64,000 nucleotides of DNA, taken from Afipia sp. Lineage in GTDB: Bacteria > Pseudomonadota > Alphaproteobacteria > Rhizobiales > Xanthobacteraceae. The position numbers and the translations under genes were made by a program. The DNA is taken from the NCBI GenBank assembly GCA_017308595.1, contig JAFKER010000005.1, forward strand, positions 940,950 to 1,004,949, read 5' to 3'. Positions 1 through 8,820 of the stretch are shown here, piece after piece (position 1 is the first letter of the stretch; the number at the start of each line of letters is the position of its first letter). The notes under the pieces were generated by a model. The model worked only from the letters and a program-made list of their open reading frames with translations. It ran no database searches and was not told where the DNA came from.

Positions 1-46
1 TGTTGGCGATCTGTCACGGCGGATCGCGGGCGAAAGGGCCGCATAA
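1..46 (+). CDS. C-terminal end of an upstream gene (partial)
   Basis: A frame open from base 2 ends with TAA at 44-46 and shares its last base with the ATG of the next gene (TAATG). Only about 14 residues are visible, ending in GERAA, so the product cannot be identified. Because the transporter operon that follows has one ATPase and lacks the usual second one (LivG type), a livG-like gene is a plausible guess. That is inference from gene order only. Confidence 0.45.
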   Translation, partial: VGDLSRRIAGERAA

Positions 47-924
47 TGGATTGGCTGTTTCTGTTCGAAGTTGTGCTGTCAGGGCTCGGGTCAGGTGCAT
101 TGCTGGCGCTGACGGGCATTGCCTTTGTGCTGATCTATAAGGCGACGAAGGTGTTGAACCTCGCCGTCGGCGAAATGCTCATGCTATGTGCATATTTCTT
201 TTTTGGGATGACAGCGGCGCTCGCGCTCCCGGTCTGGCTTGCAATCATTCTCACCGTGATCGGCGGCGGCATCCTCGGCGGCGTGATCGAGCGGATCCTG
301 ATCCGGCCGATGCTCGGCGAGAGCCCGATTTCGGTCTTCATGGTGACGGTTGGCCTCAGTTCGGTGCTGATCGGCCTTGTCGAGTTTGTCTGGGGCAGTG
401 ACCCAGCGACTCTGCCGAACTTCCTGCCGTCGAAGCCGATTTTCATCGGCAGCGCTTACGTTTCGCCGAAGATTGCGGTGGGATTCGTCGTCGCAACCGT
501 CTTGATCGCTGCATTTCTTGTCGTTTTCCGGACATGGCGTGGCGGCGTGGCGCTCCGCGCGACGGCGACCGATCAGGGCGCGGCCTTTTCCTGTGGCATT
601 AATGTCCCCGCGGTGTTTTCGGTGTCGTGGATTGTCGCGGGCATGGCGGCGGCTGGCTCGGGCATTCTGATCGGCTCGATCGGCGGCATCTCACCAACCA
701 TGGGCGTGTTCGGCCTCTCGGTTCTGGTCGCTGTCATTGTCGGCGGCCTCGACTCGATTGCCGGTGCGCTTGTCGCTGGCCTCGCCATCGGCGTGGTTGA
801 GGCACTGGTCGGAACCTACATGGGCGGCGAATACAAGCTGCTCGTCACCTTCAGCATTCTGGTTGTTGCCCTGATGATCCGTCCTTACGGGTTGTTCGGC
901 ACCGTTGAAATCGAGCGACTCTGA
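46..924 (+). CDS. Branched-chain amino acid-type ABC transporter permease (LivH family)
   Basis: This 292-residue inner-membrane protein has the length and spread of hydrophobic segments of LivH permeases. It should form the channel of an ABC importer with the LivM-type partner encoded next. The N-terminal half carries the GxGSGALLALTG and LNLAVGEML segments usual in the family, and the end has the typical RPYGLFG before the last residues. The start overlaps the preceding stop, and the stop overlaps the next start, so the genes are translationally coupled. The substrate is not set by sequence: members of this family also carry aromatic acids, dicarboxylates or amides, and the acyl-CoA ligase downstream points to a carboxylic acid. 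Confidence 0.9.
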   Translation: MDWLFLFEVVLSGLGSGALLALTGIAFVLIYKATKVLNLAVGEMLMLCAYFFFGMTAALALPVWLAIILTVIGGGILGGVIERILIRPMLGESPISVFMVTVGLSSVLIGLVEFVWGSDPATLPNFLPSKPIFIGSAYVSPKIAVGFVVATVLIAAFLVVFRTWRGGVALRATATDQGAAFSCGINVPAVFSVSWIVAGMAAAGSGILIGSIGGISPTMGVFGLSVLVAVIVGGLDSIAGALVAGLAIGVVEALVGTYMGGEYKLLVTFSILVVALMIRPYGLFGTVEIERL

Positions 925-1964
925 TGCGGATCGGCGCGGCACACGAAACTTACGCACAAGCAGAAGCGCTGCTGGACACCAATTTCCAGCGTGTGATGAT
1001 GGTTGCGTTGTTCGCAGCCTTGGCGCTGTTCCCGTTCTTCGCAGATCAGTACTGGATCTATCTCGCCTGTCTGGTCTCGATTCATATCGTCAGCACGACG
1101 GGTCTGAATATTCTCACCGGTTATACCGGTCTCGTCAGCCTGGGGCAGGCGGCTTTTATGTCCGTCGGTGCGTACACCGTCGCCATTCTGGAAATCCGCG
1201 TCGGCACGCCGTTTATCATCAATCTCATTGTTGCGGGCTTTGTCTCTGCCGCTGTTGGTCTTGTGGTTGGCGTACCCAGCTTGCGCGTGAAAGGCCTTTA
1301 TCTGGCTATCGCCACGATTGCCGCATCGTTCATCCTGCACTTCCTGTTTGCCAACGGGCCTGCCTTCCTTGGCGGGACGCAGGGGCTTAGCATGCCGCCA
1401 GCGCGGTTGTTCGGCTACGATCTCGCGCGGCCATTCCAGCTCTATTGGCTGTTCATGCCGTTGACGGCGCTTGCGGTGTTCGCTGCGGCAAATCTGTTTC
1501 GGACTCGCATCGGCCGCGCTTTCATCGCCATTCGCGACCGCGACATTTCGGCAGAAGTGCTTGGCATTCCGCTCCTGAAGTACAAGTTGCTCTCATTCGC
1601 GCTGTCGTCGTTCTACGCGGGCGTGGCTGGCGGCATGTGGGCGTATTTCTTCCGCGTGGTCACGCCGGAAAGCTTCCCGCTGATCTACTCGGTCTTCTTT
1701 CTCGCTGCGGTCATCGTCGGCGGCATGGGAACGATCCTCGGAGCGATCCTCGGCGCAATCTTCATGACCATGGTGCCGGAGTTCCTGAAGATCGCGGTTT
1801 CCTACATGACCTTCATTCCGAATGCGACAGCGCAGCTGTCGCCAATTCGGACAATCGTTTTCGGCTTGCTCATCATCGGGTTTCTGCTGTTCGAGCCGCA
1901 GGGTCTTGCCGAAATCTGGCGCCGCGTCCGGCGTTTCTTTCATTTATGGCCATTCAAGAAGTAA
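924..1964 (+). CDS. Branched-chain amino acid-type ABC transporter permease (LivM family)
   Basis: This 346-residue polytopic membrane protein is the second channel subunit of the importer. It has the LivM signature region (TGLNILTGYTGLVSLGQAAF, about residues 53-72) and the conserved IGRAFIAIRD loop near residue 195 that contacts the ATPase. About eight to ten hydrophobic stretches are visible. The ATG overlaps the livH-like stop by one base. A hydrophilic N-terminal leader of about 25 residues precedes the first membrane segment. Confidence 0.9.
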   Translation: MRIGAAHETYAQAEALLDTNFQRVMMVALFAALALFPFFADQYWIYLACLVSIHIVSTTGLNILTGYTGLVSLGQAAFMSVGAYTVAILEIRVGTPFIINLIVAGFVSAAVGLVVGVPSLRVKGLYLAIATIAASFILHFLFANGPAFLGGTQGLSMPPARLFGYDLARPFQLYWLFMPLTALAVFAAANLFRTRIGRAFIAIRDRDISAEVLGIPLLKYKLLSFALSSFYAGVAGGMWAYFFRVVTPESFPLIYSVFFLAAVIVGGMGTILGAILGAIFMTMVPEFLKIAVSYMTFIPNATAQLSPIRTIVFGLLIIGFLLFEPQGLAEIWRRVRRFFHLWPFKK

Positions 1965-1980
1965 CACACAGGGAGAAACA

Positions 1981-3162
1981 ATGATGAGACTCTTTCCAAC
2001 GCGCCGAAAGGTGATGTCTTACGCAGCTGCGGGCTGTTTTGCTTTAGGTCTCGGCGTTCAGGCGCGTGCGGCCGACGACATCGTCATCGGCGCATCGATG
2101 CCGATGACCGGCGTCTTTGCTTTCGCGGGGATCGCGCTGAATAACGCCTTCCAGGATTACGTGAAGATCGTGAACGATGCCGGTGGTATCAACGGCCGCA
2201 AGATCAAGTATGTCGCGGAAGACACCGGCTACAAGGTGGATAACTCCGTGGCGGTGTTCAATCGCATCACCAGCCAGGAAAAGGTGAGCCTCTATTATGG
2301 AGACTCCACCGCATTCTCGAAGACCATCAACGCCGAGCTGAACCGCCGCGGCGATATCATGATGGCAGGTGCATCTTTCGCGTCGGAATTGAACGATCCG
2401 AAGAATTTCCCTAACCAGTTTATCGCTGGTCCCGATTATTCGGAGATGATCGGTATTCTTCTGGAATACATCGCCAAGACGAAGCCGGGCGCAAAGATCG
2501 CGCTGGTCAACTCCGATACCGAGTTCGGCCGTGATCCGATCGCGCCGACCGAAAAGCGCGCCGGTGAGCTGGGCCTAAAGATCGTCGAGAAGATCGCGAC
2601 CCCGCCGACCAGTGTCGACGTGTCCACGGAAGTGCTCAAGCTCCGCCGCGCCGATCCGGATTACACCATTTTCCATGGTTACATCCTCGCACCGTTGCCA
2701 GAGTTCATGAGCCAGGCCAAGCAGCTCGGCCTCAAGACCAAGTTCATGGGCACGTTCTGGTCGATGGACAATGCCATCTGGGCGAAGTCGGCGGACGTCG
2801 CCGACGGCTTCATGGGTGTGATGCCGTACCGCTACTATTTCGACACGGAAGGCAAGTCTCCGATGCTTGAGAAGATTCGGCAGATCCGTCCGGAGTACCA
2901 GTCGACCGGCTACATGCAGGGCTTCCTGACGGCGATGCTGATGACGGAGGCGGCCAAGCGCACGCTCGATGCCAAGAAGGACCTTACCGCAGCGAACATG
3001 AAAGCGGCGTTGAACTCCATCAAGGATTTCGACACTGGCGGCATCATTGGCGTGCCGATCTCAATCCCCGGCAATACGGTGCCTGTCGGTCGCGTCTATC
3101 AGTATGACGGCGCGAACAAGACCATGAAACCGGTCTCTGACTGGATCAAGATCGCGAAGTAA
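1981..3162 (+). CDS. ABC transporter periplasmic substrate-binding protein (LivK family)
   Basis: The chosen start (ATG at 1981, with AGGGAGA just upstream) gives 393 residues. It opens with a signal peptide: basic MMRLFPTRRK, a hydrophobic core, and probable cleavage after QARA near residue 28. The mature part begins IVIGASMPMTG, typical of type I periplasmic binding proteins of the branched-chain amino acid class. The frame stays open further upstream, but that would bury the signal peptide. The protein should capture the ligand in the periplasm for the two permeases encoded before it. The ligand is unknown. Confidence 0.9.
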   Translation: MMRLFPTRRKVMSYAAAGCFALGLGVQARAADDIVIGASMPMTGVFAFAGIALNNAFQDYVKIVNDAGGINGRKIKYVAEDTGYKVDNSVAVFNRITSQEKVSLYYGDSTAFSKTINAELNRRGDIMMAGASFASELNDPKNFPNQFIAGPDYSEMIGILLEYIAKTKPGAKIALVNSDTEFGRDPIAPTEKRAGELGLKIVEKIATPPTSVDVSTEVLKLRRADPDYTIFHGYILAPLPEFMSQAKQLGLKTKFMGTFWSMDNAIWAKSADVADGFMGVMPYRYYFDTEGKSPMLEKIRQIRPEYQSTGYMQGFLTAMLMTEAAKRTLDAKKDLTAANMKAALNSIKDFDTGGIIGVPISIPGNTVPVGRVYQYDGANKTMKPVSDWIKIAK

Positions 3163-3167
3163 CGACA

Positions 3168-3980
3168 ATGACCGCGGAAGCACTTCTCTCAGTCAACAAC
3201 ATCGAGGTCGTCTATAACAAGACGGTCCAGGTGCTCCGCGGCCTGTCGCTTAAGGTCGAAAAAGGAGCGGTGGTCGCTTTGCTTGGGTCCAATGGAGCAG
3301 GCAAGTCGACCACGCTCAAGGCCATCTCCAATTTGCTGGAACTGGAAGATGGCAAGGTCACAACCGGTGAAATTCTGTTCAAGGGCGGTTCTGTCGCGCG
3401 CCTTCCTCCACACCAACTGGTGCGGGGTGGACTCTTCCATGTGATGGAAGGGCGGCGGATTTTCGAGGATCTGACGGTCGAGGAGAACTTGACCGCCGCG
3501 ACTTACGCTATGTCAGGCCGCAGCGGCGCGAAGACGCCGTTTGATCTGGTCTATACTTATTTCCCGCGCCTGTTCGAGCGGCGGACTGGGCGTGCGGGTT
3601 ATCTTTCGGGCGGTGAGCAACAGATGCTGGCCATTGGCCGCGCACTGATCGCCCAGCCGGAATTGATGCTGCTCGATGAGCCATCGCTGGGCCTGTCGCC
3701 GAAACTGGTGGAGGAAATTTTCACCATTATCGCGCGCATCAGCCGGGAGCAGGGTGTCTCCATGCTTCTTGTTGAGCAGAACGCTGCTGTCGCGTTCGCA
3801 GTCTCGACTTATGGTTACATCATGGAGTCCGGGAAGATCGTGACTGATGGACCGACGGAACAGTTGATTCGCGATCAGGATGTTCGCGAGTTTTATCTCG
3901 GCGTCGGAGCGGCGAACGCCGAGACGAAGGGATTTCGCGGCATCAAGCATTACAAGCGCCGCAAGCGCTGGCTGTCCTGA
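3168..3980 (+). CDS. ABC transporter ATP-binding protein (LivF family)
   Basis: This 270-residue cytoplasmic ATPase drives the importer. Walker A is GSNGAGKST (about residues 42-50), the signature is LSGGEQQMLAIGRAL, and Walker B is LMLLDEPSLGLSP. The LivF-type HVMEGRRIFEDLTV segment is present, which separates it from LivG. It starts 5 bp after the binding-protein gene. A basic tail (KHYKRRKRWLS) extends past the usual family end of about 235-240 residues. A working importer of this class normally needs a second ATPase, not seen in the window. Confidence 0.9.
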   Translation: MTAEALLSVNNIEVVYNKTVQVLRGLSLKVEKGAVVALLGSNGAGKSTTLKAISNLLELEDGKVTTGEILFKGGSVARLPPHQLVRGGLFHVMEGRRIFEDLTVEENLTAATYAMSGRSGAKTPFDLVYTYFPRLFERRTGRAGYLSGGEQQMLAIGRALIAQPELMLLDEPSLGLSPKLVEEIFTIIARISREQGVSMLLVEQNAAVAFAVSTYGYIMESGKIVTDGPTEQLIRDQDVREFYLGVGAANAETKGFRGIKHYKRRKRWLS

Positions 3981-3997
3981 GGTTGTGTGAGGATCTC

Positions 3998-5800
3998 ATG
4001 AGCGAGAAATTTCCGGAATTCACGCTGCCGCAGATGCTGCGCGAGAACGCGCGGCGGTCGCCTGATCGTGTTGCAATCCGCCAGAAGGAGTTCGGCATCT
4101 GGAATCCCTCGACCTGGCAGCGCTACTATCAGCGCGCTTGCCATGTGGGTCTCGGATTTCGCGCGCTCGGTCTCGATGAAGGTGGCCATGTCGCCATTCT
4201 GTCCGAGAACAGGATTGAGTGGGTTTTGGCTCAACTCGGAGCGAACATTGTCGACGGGATTGCGGTTGGCGTTTACCCGACAAGTCCCTCCAATGAAGTC
4301 GCCTATGTGCTGGCCCATTCCGAATCCGAAGTCATCGTGTGCGAGGATCAGGAGCAAGTCGACAAAGTTTTAGAGCGGCGCGATGAACTGCCAAAGCTGC
4401 GGCGGATCATTGTGATCGAGACCAAAGGGATCAGGGATTACCCGCCAGATCAGGTGATGTCGTTCGATGCGCTGGAGGCTCTCGGTGCTGATTTCGAGAC
4501 CAGCCACACAGGACTCGTTGACACGACGATTCACGGGCAGACGCTCGCGCAGATCGGCTTGATTATCTATACGTCCGGCTCAACCGGCAAGCCGAAAGGC
4601 GCGATGCTGAGTTACAAGAACATCCGTGCGCAGGCGATCGCTTCGGTGGACCGTCTCAGCCTGTCGAGAGACGAGAGTCTGTTGTCCTATCTGCCGCTGT
4701 GTCATGTCGCGGAGCAGATGACCACGGTGATGGTTCCGGTGTATCTCGGCTCTCTGGTGAATTTCGGAGAATCGATCCGCACTGTCCAGGAAGATTTGCG
4801 GGAGGTCGCGCCGAGCATGTTTCTCGGCGTTCCGCGAATCTGGGAAAAGCTGCATTCGTCGATCCATATCAAGTTGCTGGAGGCTGGGCGTATTCGCCGC
4901 GCGTTGTTTGAGCGCGCCTACGCCGCATGCGAGCCGTTTGCCGAGAAGAATCCCGGTGATCGGACATTGTCCGAGAAGATCAGGTTTGGTCTGTCCTATT
5001 GGCTGGTTTTCAGGGCATTGCAGAATTTCATCGGACTGCGGAACACCCGCATTGCCATGACTGGTGCCGCGCCGATCTCGTCTGCAATCGTGCACTTCTT
5101 CCGGACCATCGGTGTGCCGCTGATTGAAGTCTATGGTTTGACGGAGAGTTCGGGAATTGCGCTCGGTCAGGTGTTGTCGGATCGGAGAGTCGGGACAGTC
5201 GGCCATGGCATCGCTTTGATGGACGCGCGGCTTGGAGATTCCGACGAGTTGCTTCTGCGCGGCGATACCGTCTTCGCGGGTTACTACCGAAACGACGAGG
5301 CCACGAACGTTGCCATCCGCGACGGCTGGCTACACACTGGGGATGTCGCGGAGTTCAAGGACGGTCATTTCCGTATTGTAGACCGTCTCAAAGACATCAT
5401 GATTACGGCGGGCGGAAAAAATCTCAGCCCGTCGGAGATCGAGAATACCGTCAAGGCCAGCCCCTTCATCAAGGAGTGCATCGTTATCGGAGAGGCCCGA
5501 AAGTACGTCTCTGCGCTGATTCAGATCGATTACGATCTGGCCGGAAAATGGGCCGAAGAAAAAGGAGTTGCCTATACCAACTTCAAGAATTTGACGGAGA
5601 ACGAAAGTCTGCGCGATCTGATCCAATCCGAGATCGATACCGCAAACAAGCAACTGGCGCAGGTTTCACAAATCCGGAAGTTTCATCTTCTGACGAAAGA
5701 GCTGGATCACGACGATGATGAAGTCACCGCGACCATGAAGGTTCGCCGGGCTAATGTTCAAAAGAAGTACGTTCTGGAGATCGAGGGACTTTATAGATAA
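3998..5800 (+). CDS. AMP-forming long-chain-type acyl-CoA synthetase
   Basis: The protein activates a carboxylic acid to its CoA thioester through an acyl-adenylate. The P-loop-like motif is IIYTSGSTGKPKGAM. The adenylate-binding motif VYGLTESSG, the hinge GWLHTGDVAEF and the C-terminal catalytic-lysine region are all visible. Length is 600 residues from ATG 3998, chosen because GAGG lies just upstream; a TTG at 3983 would add five residues. It belongs to the FadD15/long-chain class. Its place directly behind the importer suggests uptake coupled to CoA activation of the imported acid, as in aromatic or fatty acid catabolic clusters of related bacteria. Confidence 0.88.
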   Translation: MSEKFPEFTLPQMLRENARRSPDRVAIRQKEFGIWNPSTWQRYYQRACHVGLGFRALGLDEGGHVAILSENRIEWVLAQLGANIVDGIAVGVYPTSPSNEVAYVLAHSESEVIVCEDQEQVDKVLERRDELPKLRRIIVIETKGIRDYPPDQVMSFDALEALGADFETSHTGLVDTTIHGQTLAQIGLIIYTSGSTGKPKGAMLSYKNIRAQAIASVDRLSLSRDESLLSYLPLCHVAEQMTTVMVPVYLGSLVNFGESIRTVQEDLREVAPSMFLGVPRIWEKLHSSIHIKLLEAGRIRRALFERAYAACEPFAEKNPGDRTLSEKIRFGLSYWLVFRALQNFIGLRNTRIAMTGAAPISSAIVHFFRTIGVPLIEVYGLTESSGIALGQVLSDRRVGTVGHGIALMDARLGDSDELLLRGDTVFAGYYRNDEATNVAIRDGWLHTGDVAEFKDGHFRIVDRLKDIMITAGGKNLSPSEIENTVKASPFIKECIVIGEARKYVSALIQIDYDLAGKWAEEKGVAYTNFKNLTENESLRDLIQSEIDTANKQLAQVSQIRKFHLLTKELDHDDDEVTATMKVRRANVQKKYVLEIEGLYR

Positions 5801-5809
5801 TCTGGCAGA

Positions 5810-6511
5810 TCAAGCCGCTGTAAGCGGCCACTGCCGGATGATCTTGAAACGCGAGTCTGCATCCTCCTGGCGGAGCAGAGTCAGGTGATCGATCGATACG
5901 GATTGCAGTTCAAGCGCGGAAAATCGGTCGCGTAAAATCGCAATTGTGGCCTCCATCCGGCGGGCAGTGAGCGAACCTGCCAGCGTCATGTGAAAGCGAA
6001 ATTCCTCGAGCACGTAAGGATAGCCCCAGTTATCCAGATACGCGACCTGGCGTTCGGAGAGGGCCGGGACATTACGCCGTTCGCGGTCACCGGATGTGAG
6101 AGGTGCGCGAAAGCCATCGAAGGCGATGACGCAGTCCCGAGCGAGTGCCTGCAATTCGACGCACGGAGTATTCGGAACGATTGCAATGAAACTACTGATG
6201 CCCCGAATTGTCGGTGCAATGACAGGGATGGCGCGCGGCGTTCGCGCGAACTCATCCATGGCCGCAATCAATCCATTTTCCGTCTGGCCGTTGGCGAGCG
6301 CGATCGGAGCCTTCAGTGTCGCATGAAATCCGTACTTTCGCGGATCGCTTGTGAAGCGCTCCCAGCTTTCAACCTCAGCCTCGATGCCTGGGGGAAACGC
6401 GAGTCGCTGTCCCGAATAGACGTCATAGCCAATCAAGCTCGCGCCAAAGCGATACAGGGCGCTGTCGGCTTGGGGGACAAAGTAGATCGCGTAACGGGGA
6501 TACTGGGACAT
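5810..6511 (-). CDS. DUF1045 phosphonate-cluster protein (2H phosphoesterase-like)
   Basis: From ATG 6511 (start MSQYPRYAIYFVP, usual for the family) this is 233 residues. It matches the DUF1045 family found beside phosphonate genes. Two H-x-T motifs typical of the 2H phosphoesterase superfamily are present: HAT at residues 63-65 and HMT at 174-176, each preceded by F or GF. Known 2H enzymes open cyclic phosphodiesters or ligate RNA ends. The gene sits directly behind a PhnM-like gene, so a role on a phosphoribosyl intermediate of phosphonate breakdown is likely but unproven. No phnP is present in the phn region, which makes cyclic phosphate hydrolysis an attractive guess. Confidence 0.8.
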   Translation of the reverse strand: MSQYPRYAIYFVPQADSALYRFGASLIGYDVYSGQRLAFPPGIEAEVESWERFTSDPRKYGFHATLKAPIALANGQTENGLIAAMDEFARTPRAIPVIAPTIRGISSFIAIVPNTPCVELQALARDCVIAFDGFRAPLTSGDRERRNVPALSERQVAYLDNWGYPYVLEEFRFHMTLAGSLTARRMEATIAILRDRFSALELQSVSIDHLTLLRQEDADSRFKIIRQWPLTAA

Positions 6512-6533
6512 GCAGACCTGAGTACTCGCCCGG

Positions 6534-7724
6534 TCAGGCGGTTTCAACCTCTCGCATGGCTGAGGTAGTAGATAAAAGGCGCTGCGGCTCGGTCAAATAG
6601 ACAATTCGTCCCTCAGTGATGGCTGCGACCACGCGCGGTCTCAGCGGCTCATGCGCATCGACCAGAATGATGTCTGCGCGCTTTCCGGGCGAGATTTGGC
6701 CACGGTCGTGCAACCCCGTTGCTGCGGCTGGTGCTCCAGACACCAGCGACCATGCCTGAGGAAGCGGCAAGACGTTGTCGGCGGCCAGCATGAAGGCCGC
6801 GAGCAGGGGGGCGGGATAATAGTAATCCGACGCCAGTATCGAACAGAGACCCTTGCTGACCATTTCCGCAGCGCTGGTCCATCCGGTGTGACTACCGCCG
6901 CGAACTACATTTGGAGCGCCGAAAACCGTGAAATCACCGGCGGCCGTCGCCGCTCGCGCTGTCTCTTCGTTGATTGGAAATTCGGCGAGATTGATACCTA
7001 ATGCACGGAATCCAGTTCGCTGTTTCGGGGATTTATCGTCGTGAGACAGCAATGGAATTCGTTGATCGCAGGCAATGGCGGCAAGACGCTCGATCGATGC
7101 CGGAACTTCACTCGCGCGCTCCAGAATGCGCTGAACCAAATTGTCGAACCCACTTTCGCTAAGACCGGATCGTTCCACCATGCGCATCCGCTTCTTCGGA
7201 TTGCTCATGGAGGCGGTTGTCATGTCCATATGGTCATTGAAAGCCAGCAGATCGACGCGGCCCGCCACCAGCCATTCCGCAATTGTCGGCTCCGCATCAA
7301 GATTGAAAGTCTCCTGCCGGAGATGAAAACGGGTATCGGCCGCCAGTTGCGGCTGCATGGTCTCAATGGCGCTGAGAAGCCGGTGGGCATTCTCTGTACC
7401 GCGTAGTCCAGGCTCCCATGACCATGTGGTTGCATGGAAAACCGTCGTGATACCATTGGCAATCGCCTGCCGGTCGCTGTCGACAAGGGCGACATCAATC
7501 GGGAAATCGACACCGGGGCGCGGCATCATCTGGCGCTCGAAAGCGTCGCCGTGCATATCCACGATGCCCGGCAGCGCGATCAGGCCGCGGCTGTCGACCC
7601 GGATGACCGAGTCCGGATGTCGCAAAGATATCTCCGCGATCTTTCCATCGGCAATATGGATGAAAGCTTCGGCAATCTCGTTGCCGAGCAGCACGTGACC
7701 GCCCTGAATTGCAATATCGGTCAT
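6534..7724 (-). CDS. PhnM-like amidohydrolase (second paralogue)
   Basis: From ATG 7724 (MTDIAIQGGHVLLG) this is 396 residues. It resembles PhnM, which hydrolyses alpha-D-ribose 1-methylphosphonate 5-triphosphate to the 5-monophosphate and pyrophosphate. Shared with the canonical copy at 16980 are SHDD, GAPNVVRGGSH and the SDY segment. The N-terminal metal motif reads MHGDAFE rather than HTDHLE, so active-site geometry or substrate may differ. The frame is open upstream as far as 8162, but that stretch overlaps phnC and its control region and shows no protein signal. It lies upstream of the DUF1045 gene in one minus-strand unit, divergent from phnC. Confidence 0.82.
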   Translation of the reverse strand: MTDIAIQGGHVLLGNEIAEAFIHIADGKIAEISLRHPDSVIRVDSRGLIALPGIVDMHGDAFERQMMPRPGVDFPIDVALVDSDRQAIANGITTVFHATTWSWEPGLRGTENAHRLLSAIETMQPQLAADTRFHLRQETFNLDAEPTIAEWLVAGRVDLLAFNDHMDMTTASMSNPKKRMRMVERSGLSESGFDNLVQRILERASEVPASIERLAAIACDQRIPLLSHDDKSPKQRTGFRALGINLAEFPINEETARAATAAGDFTVFGAPNVVRGGSHTGWTSAAEMVSKGLCSILASDYYYPAPLLAAFMLAADNVLPLPQAWSLVSGAPAAATGLHDRGQISPGKRADIILVDAHEPLRPRVVAAITEGRIVYLTEPQRLLSTTSAMREVETA

Positions 7725-7903
7725 GAAACTCGGTCCCTTACTGTGCCGGAGATAGGAGGGTATCTCGCGATTAACAAGAATTCGACTGGAGGGCGAACAG
7801 TCTATTCGACGCAATTCGTGACGGCTGCGTGAATTTTGAATGACATCCAGCCTTCTTCTCGTCGCGGGGCGGATTTCGGGGAGATCAACCGGCGCATCAC
7901 CCG

Positions 7904-7921
7904 ATGTCACACAACTGTAGG
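7904..7921 (+). promoter_or_regulatory. Candidate PhoB box upstream of phnC
   Basis: ATGTCAC and CTGTAGG are separated by ACAA, the 7-4-7 layout of the PhoB box (consensus CTGTCAT, A/T-rich spacer, CTGTCAT). The first half keeps the TGTCA core; the second keeps CTGT. It ends about 45 bp before the phnC ATG and lies in the divergent region shared with the phnM-like gene, so it could serve either direction. Confidence 0.6.
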
Positions 7922-7965
7922 AAACGCGCGTTAGCGAGGTGAGGAGACAGCAACGGAGTCGGCAC

Positions 7966-8778
7966 ATGCTTGAAGTGAACGCATTGACGTGCCGGTTTGG
8001 CACGAAGACCGCCGTCGACAATGCGTCGTTCACGATTGAGCCGGGCCGATTTGTCGGCGTGATTGGCCGATCGGGAGCCGGCAAGTCGACGCTGCTCCGG
8101 ATGATCAATCGTCTTGAAAACCCGACGGGTGGGCGGGTCCTGTTTGAAGGCGTGGATGTCACCGCGCTGCAGGGGCGTGACCTGCGTCGCTGGCGCGCGC
8201 GCTCCGCAATGATCTTTCAGCAGTTCAATTTGGTCGGGCGCCTCGATGTTCTCACCAATGTCCTAATGGGGCGCCTCGGGGGCGTGCCGTTGTGGCGTTC
8301 GCTGACCCAGCTTTGGCCTCATGACGACAAAGCTCTGGCTATTTCGGCGCTGGAGCAGTTCGACATGATGCCGATGGCGGCACAGCGCGCCGATCAGCTT
8401 TCAGGCGGACAGCAGCAGCGTGTGGCGATTGCCCGCGCGCTGGTTCAGCAGCCTGACATCATTCTGGCTGACGAGCCGATTGCGTCCCTCGACCCCCGCA
8501 ATACACGCATTGTGATGGACGCGCTTCTTCGCATCAACAAGCATTTCGGGATCACCGTAATCTGCAATCTTCACTCGCTAGAACTCGCGCGAACCTATTG
8601 CGATCGGCTGATCGGCATGTCCGCAGGCCGCATCGTATTCGACGGTACCCCGGCTGCACTGACCGATAGCATTGCGCGTGAACTTTACGATCTGGAAGCA
8701 GGCGAGGCGATGGGCGAGGTGCCGGACTTTGTGCCCGGTGAATTGGCGCCCGCGCTTGGAAATGCCGCGGCTGCGTAG
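7966..8778 (+). CDS. phnC: Phosphonate ABC transporter ATP-binding protein PhnC
   Basis: This is the 270-residue cytoplasmic ATPase of the phosphonate importer. Walker A is GRSGAGKST, the signature is [15 protein letters not shown] and Walker B is [13 protein letters not shown]. The Q-loop segment [15 protein letters not shown] is characteristic of PhnC. The start at ATG 7966 matches the family N-terminus; an in-frame upstream extension of nine residues (from 7939) is possible but less likely. It is the first gene of phnC-D-E1-E2 and follows a candidate PhoB box, so phosphate-starvation induction is expected. Confidence 0.92.
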   Translation: MLEVNALTCRFGTKTAVDNASFTIEPGRFVGVIGRSGAGKSTLLRMINRLENPTGGRVLFEGVDVTALQGRDLRRWRARSAMIFQQFNLVGRLDVLTNVLMGRLGGVPLWRSLTQLWPHDDKALAISALEQFDMMPMAAQRADQLSGGQQQRVAIARALVQQPDIILADEPIASLDPRNTRIVMDALLRINKHFGITVICNLHSLELARTYCDRLIGMSAGRIVFDGTPAALTDSIARELYDLEAGEAMGEVPDFVPGELAPALGNAAAA

Positions 8779-8820
8779 GTCAGCCGCAATCGACCTTACC
8801 GACCAACCCGAGAGGATGCC

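Noticed and set aside
7725-8162. N-terminal extension of the PhnM-like protein by about 146 residues
   Set aside because: The frame is open but overlaps phnC and the PhoB box on the other strand, and the extra part is not protein-like; the ATG at 7724 gives the family N-terminus.
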